DNA of 64,000 nucleotides from Pedococcus cremeus. Its GTDB lineage: Bacteria; Actinomycetota; Actinomycetes; Actinomycetales; Dermatophilaceae. A program made the translations under genes and the position numbers. The stretch covers positions 62,001 through 126,000 of the forward strand of contig NZ_FOHB01000004.1 in NCBI RefSeq assembly GCF_900111375.1, given 5' to 3'. Shown here piece by piece: positions 62,523 to 64,000 of the stretch (its first letter is position 1; each line of letters opens with the position of its first letter). The notes beneath the pieces were generated by a model that saw only the letters and a program-made list of their open reading frames with translations, was not told the DNA's origin and made no database searches.

Positions 62523-63656
62523 GTGACCACGCAGCACGAGACCTCCAGTCCCCACAGCAACGACGTGCACGTCCCGCGCCCGCTGGCGGTGGCCGCGGCG
62601 TGGTCGTGGCGGCTGCTGGTCATCATCGCTGCCGTGGCACTGCTGGTGACGGCGCTGCGCACCGCCAGCCTCATCGTGGTGCCGTTGGCCGTGGCCGCCC
62701 TCTTCACCGCCCTCCTGGCACCGGCCGCGCTGTGGCTCGCGGCCCGGACGCCGCTGTCGCGCGGGCTGTCCTCTCTCGTCGTGCTCCTCGGCGCGTTCGC
62801 CGTCGTGCTGGCGCTCGGCACGGCGGCCGCGGCCCAGCTCGCCAGTGGTGCGGGCAGCATGCGCACGAGTGCGGAGCAGGGCTTCGCGAAGATCACCGAG
62901 TGGCTGCGCACCGGTCCGCTGCAGCTCACCAGCGCCCAGCTCGCCGACTACCTCGACAAGGCGCGGGAGTCGCTGAAGGCCAACAGCAGCATGCTGACAT
63001 CGGGGGTGCTCTCGGTCGGCACCTCGGCGGGTCACTTCCTGGCCGGCATGCTGATCTGCCTGATCGCCACCTACTTCTTCCTCGCCGAGGGCGAGCGCAT
63101 CTGGGCCTTCTTCGTGCGGATGCTGCCCCGGCCCGCTCAGGCCCCGACGCACGAGGCCTTCCGGCGCGGGTGGACCAGCCTGGGGCACTACGCCCGCACC
63201 CAGGTCGTGGTCGCCGGTGTCGACGCGATCGGCATCGGCCTCGGCGCGCTCGTCCTCGGCCTGCCGTTCGTCATCCCGCTGACCCTGCTGGTCTTCCTCT
63301 CCTCGTTCATCCCCATCGTCGGCGCCATCCTGTCCGGGGTCGTCGCGGTGCTCATCGCACTGCTCGTCAAGGGGCCCACGGTGGCGCTGCTCATGCTCGC
63401 CGTCGTGCTGCTGGTGCAGCAGGTCGAGACCCATGTGCTGCAGCCGTTCCTGATGGGTCGCGCGGTCGCGCTGCACCCGCTCGCCGTGATCGCGGCCGTG
63501 GCGCTCGGCTCGTTCCTGCTCGGCATCGTGGGTGCACTCTTCGCGGTGCCGGTGCTGGCGGTGGCCAACAGCGTCATCCGTTACTACTTCCGGCAGGAGC
63601 CGGAGCTCGAGGAGCAGCCGGAGCCCGACCCGACCGAGGTCACCGTCCCCGAGTAG
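62523..63656 (+). CDS. AI-2E family transporter
   Basis: A 377-residue membrane protein of the AI-2 exporter (AI-2E/PerM) family with about eight helices. Family landmarks: LIVVPLAVAALFTALLAPAA near the N terminus, a long periplasmic helical stretch (about residues 105-165), FLSSFIPIVGAILSGVVAVL and QQVETHVLQPFLMGRAVALH. Substrates range from signalling molecules to ions; unassigned here. GTG at 62523. Confidence 0.9.
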   Translation: MTTQHETSSPHSNDVHVPRPLAVAAAWSWRLLVIIAAVALLVTALRTASLIVVPLAVAALFTALLAPAALWLAARTPLSRGLSSLVVLLGAFAVVLALGTAAAAQLASGAGSMRTSAEQGFAKITEWLRTGPLQLTSAQLADYLDKARESLKANSSMLTSGVLSVGTSAGHFLAGMLICLIATYFFLAEGERIWAFFVRMLPRPAQAPTHEAFRRGWTSLGHYARTQVVVAGVDAIGIGLGALVLGLPFVIPLTLLVFLSSFIPIVGAILSGVVAVLIALLVKGPTVALLMLAVVLLVQQVETHVLQPFLMGRAVALHPLAVIAAVALGSFLLGIVGALFAVPVLAVANSVIRYYFRQEPELEEQPEPDPTEVTVPE

Positions 63657-63686
63657 GCCGCGCCCGGTGGGCCGCACTCCTGTGGC

Positions 63687-63742
63687 CGAAGTCTGGGACT
63701 TCGGCCTTCAGGCCCGCTCATGAACCGAAGTCCCAGACTTCG
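63687..63742. repeat. GACTTCG-type inverted repeat, copy 4
   Basis: Perfect 18-bp arms CGAAGTCTGGGACTTCGG (63687-63704) / CCGAAGTCCCAGACTTCG (63725-63742). Each arm is itself a small hairpin (CGAAGTC-TGG-GACTTCG), so the whole can fold as one long stem or two short ones. It lies 31 bp after the AI-2E gene stop, ahead of the riboswitch, and can act as terminator. Confidence 0.8.
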
Positions 63743-63799
63743 CGGCGGGGCGGTTCACGCCGCGCGGACGTCTGTCGGTGGGCGTCCCTAGACTGGGAA

Positions 63800-63952
63800 C
63801 AGCTCAGGAGAGGCAACGACAAGTACCTGGCTTGTTGCCCGGCAACCTCCACCGCGGAGGTGCCCCAGGGGAAGAGCTGACCGAGCCGGACCCGGCCCGG
63901 TAACAGCGGATCTCCACGGCCGACGCGTCGAGGGGTCCCGTCCCCGTGGAGG
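63800..63952 (+). ncRNA. SAM riboswitch (SAM-I/IV type) with start-site-sequestering platform
   Basis: Aptamer helices visible: P1 CAGCTC (63800) / GAGCTG (63874); P2 GGCAAC ... AAG (63812 onward) / CTTGTTGCC (63831-63839); conserved CCGGCAACC; P3 ACCTCC (63845-63850) / GGAGGT (63856-63861), then GTGCCCCAGGG. The arrangement is that of actinobacterial SAM-IV-like aptamers. A TAGACT box at 63789 could be the -10. Downstream, CTCCACGG (63912-63919) can pair with CCGTGGAG (63944-63951), burying the GGAGG ribosome site (63948-63952) of the gene starting at 63957, so translational repression by SAM is likely. Confidence 0.85.
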
Positions 63953-63956
63953 CCCC

Positions 63957-64000
63957 ATGTCGTCCCAAGAAGCGTCGTCCCGTTCAGCCGTCGTCGCCCT
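63957..64000 (+). CDS. Start of a SAM-riboswitch-controlled gene (cut by window end)
   Basis: ATG at 63957, 4 bp after GGAGG, followed by 14 codons (MSSQEASSRSAVVA) before the window ends. Riboswitch control implies a role in methionine/SAM synthesis, sulfur assimilation or methionine uptake. Too short to name. Confidence 0.6.
   Translation, partial: MSSQEASSRSAVVA

Overview
The window is about 64 kb of very GC-rich (roughly 72% by eye) actinobacterial chromosome. Mycothiol genes (mshA, mshD), GlnR, SenX3, an HbhA-like protein and the order XRE regulator / hbhA / DUF2516 and mshA / YbjN / gpmA / senX3 match the mycobacterial Rv0474-Rv0491 neighbourhood. ppk next to a fused NUDIX/phosphohistidine phosphatase gene matches Rv2984-Rv2985. 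phoU divergent from the sensor kinase is the Streptomyces arrangement. I infer a high-GC member of Micrococcales, perhaps Intrasporangiaceae; the genus cannot be fixed from this sequence.

Layout. (1) 1-10 kb: phosphate sensing (senX3, phoU, a PHO-box-like array), glycolysis (gpmA), mycothiol (mshA), dtd, asparaginase, HbhA-like protein and its XRE neighbour. (2) 10-18 kb: a beta-keto-acid cleavage enzyme, an orphan BY-kinase with a nearby low-molecular-weight tyrosine phosphatase, Fur plus YgfZ, a nitrobindin-like protein, MoaD-like. (3) 18-32 kb: GlnR, a secreted 5'-nucleotidase, mshD, ppk, a mutT1-type gene, pstSCAB behind PHO boxes, a decayed AbiEi-like gene, pitA and its DUF47 partner. 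This is a dense phosphate-handling block. (4) 32-44 kb: small proteins, flavodoxin-like proteins, an alpha/beta hydrolase, a DUF4389 membrane protein, WS/DGAT acyltransferase, SRPBCC proteins, and a large membrane GAF-SpoIIE-HATPase protein. (5) 44-53 kb: a TetR/epimerase divergent pair with paired operators, tRNA-Lys, and a four-gene operon folE / ferredoxin reductase / GH15 / membrane protein. (6) 53-60 kb: an iron locus in which a tridomain AMP-ligase/carrier/acyltransferase gene diverges from fbpABC, with two DtxR/IdeR-type iron boxes between them. (7) 60-64 kb: DoxX, an ECF-like sigma factor with a zinc anti-sigma factor, an AI-2E family exporter, and at the right edge a SAM-type riboswitch in front of a truncated gene.

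The most unusual signal is not a gene. The octamer GTATGCCG occurs about 47 times (both strands), where about 2 are expected from base composition, and it is twice arranged as a head-to-head pair forming a transcription terminator. Density, strand balance and terminator pairing recall the DNA-uptake sequences of Neisseria and Haemophilus. A second dispersed element is a set of four inverted repeats built on GACTTCG/CGAAGTC at gene ends. Other regulatory finds are a shared palindrome CTGACACSGTGTYAG placed 74-75 bp upstream of both folE and a doxX gene, and paired TetR operators spaced 33 bp.
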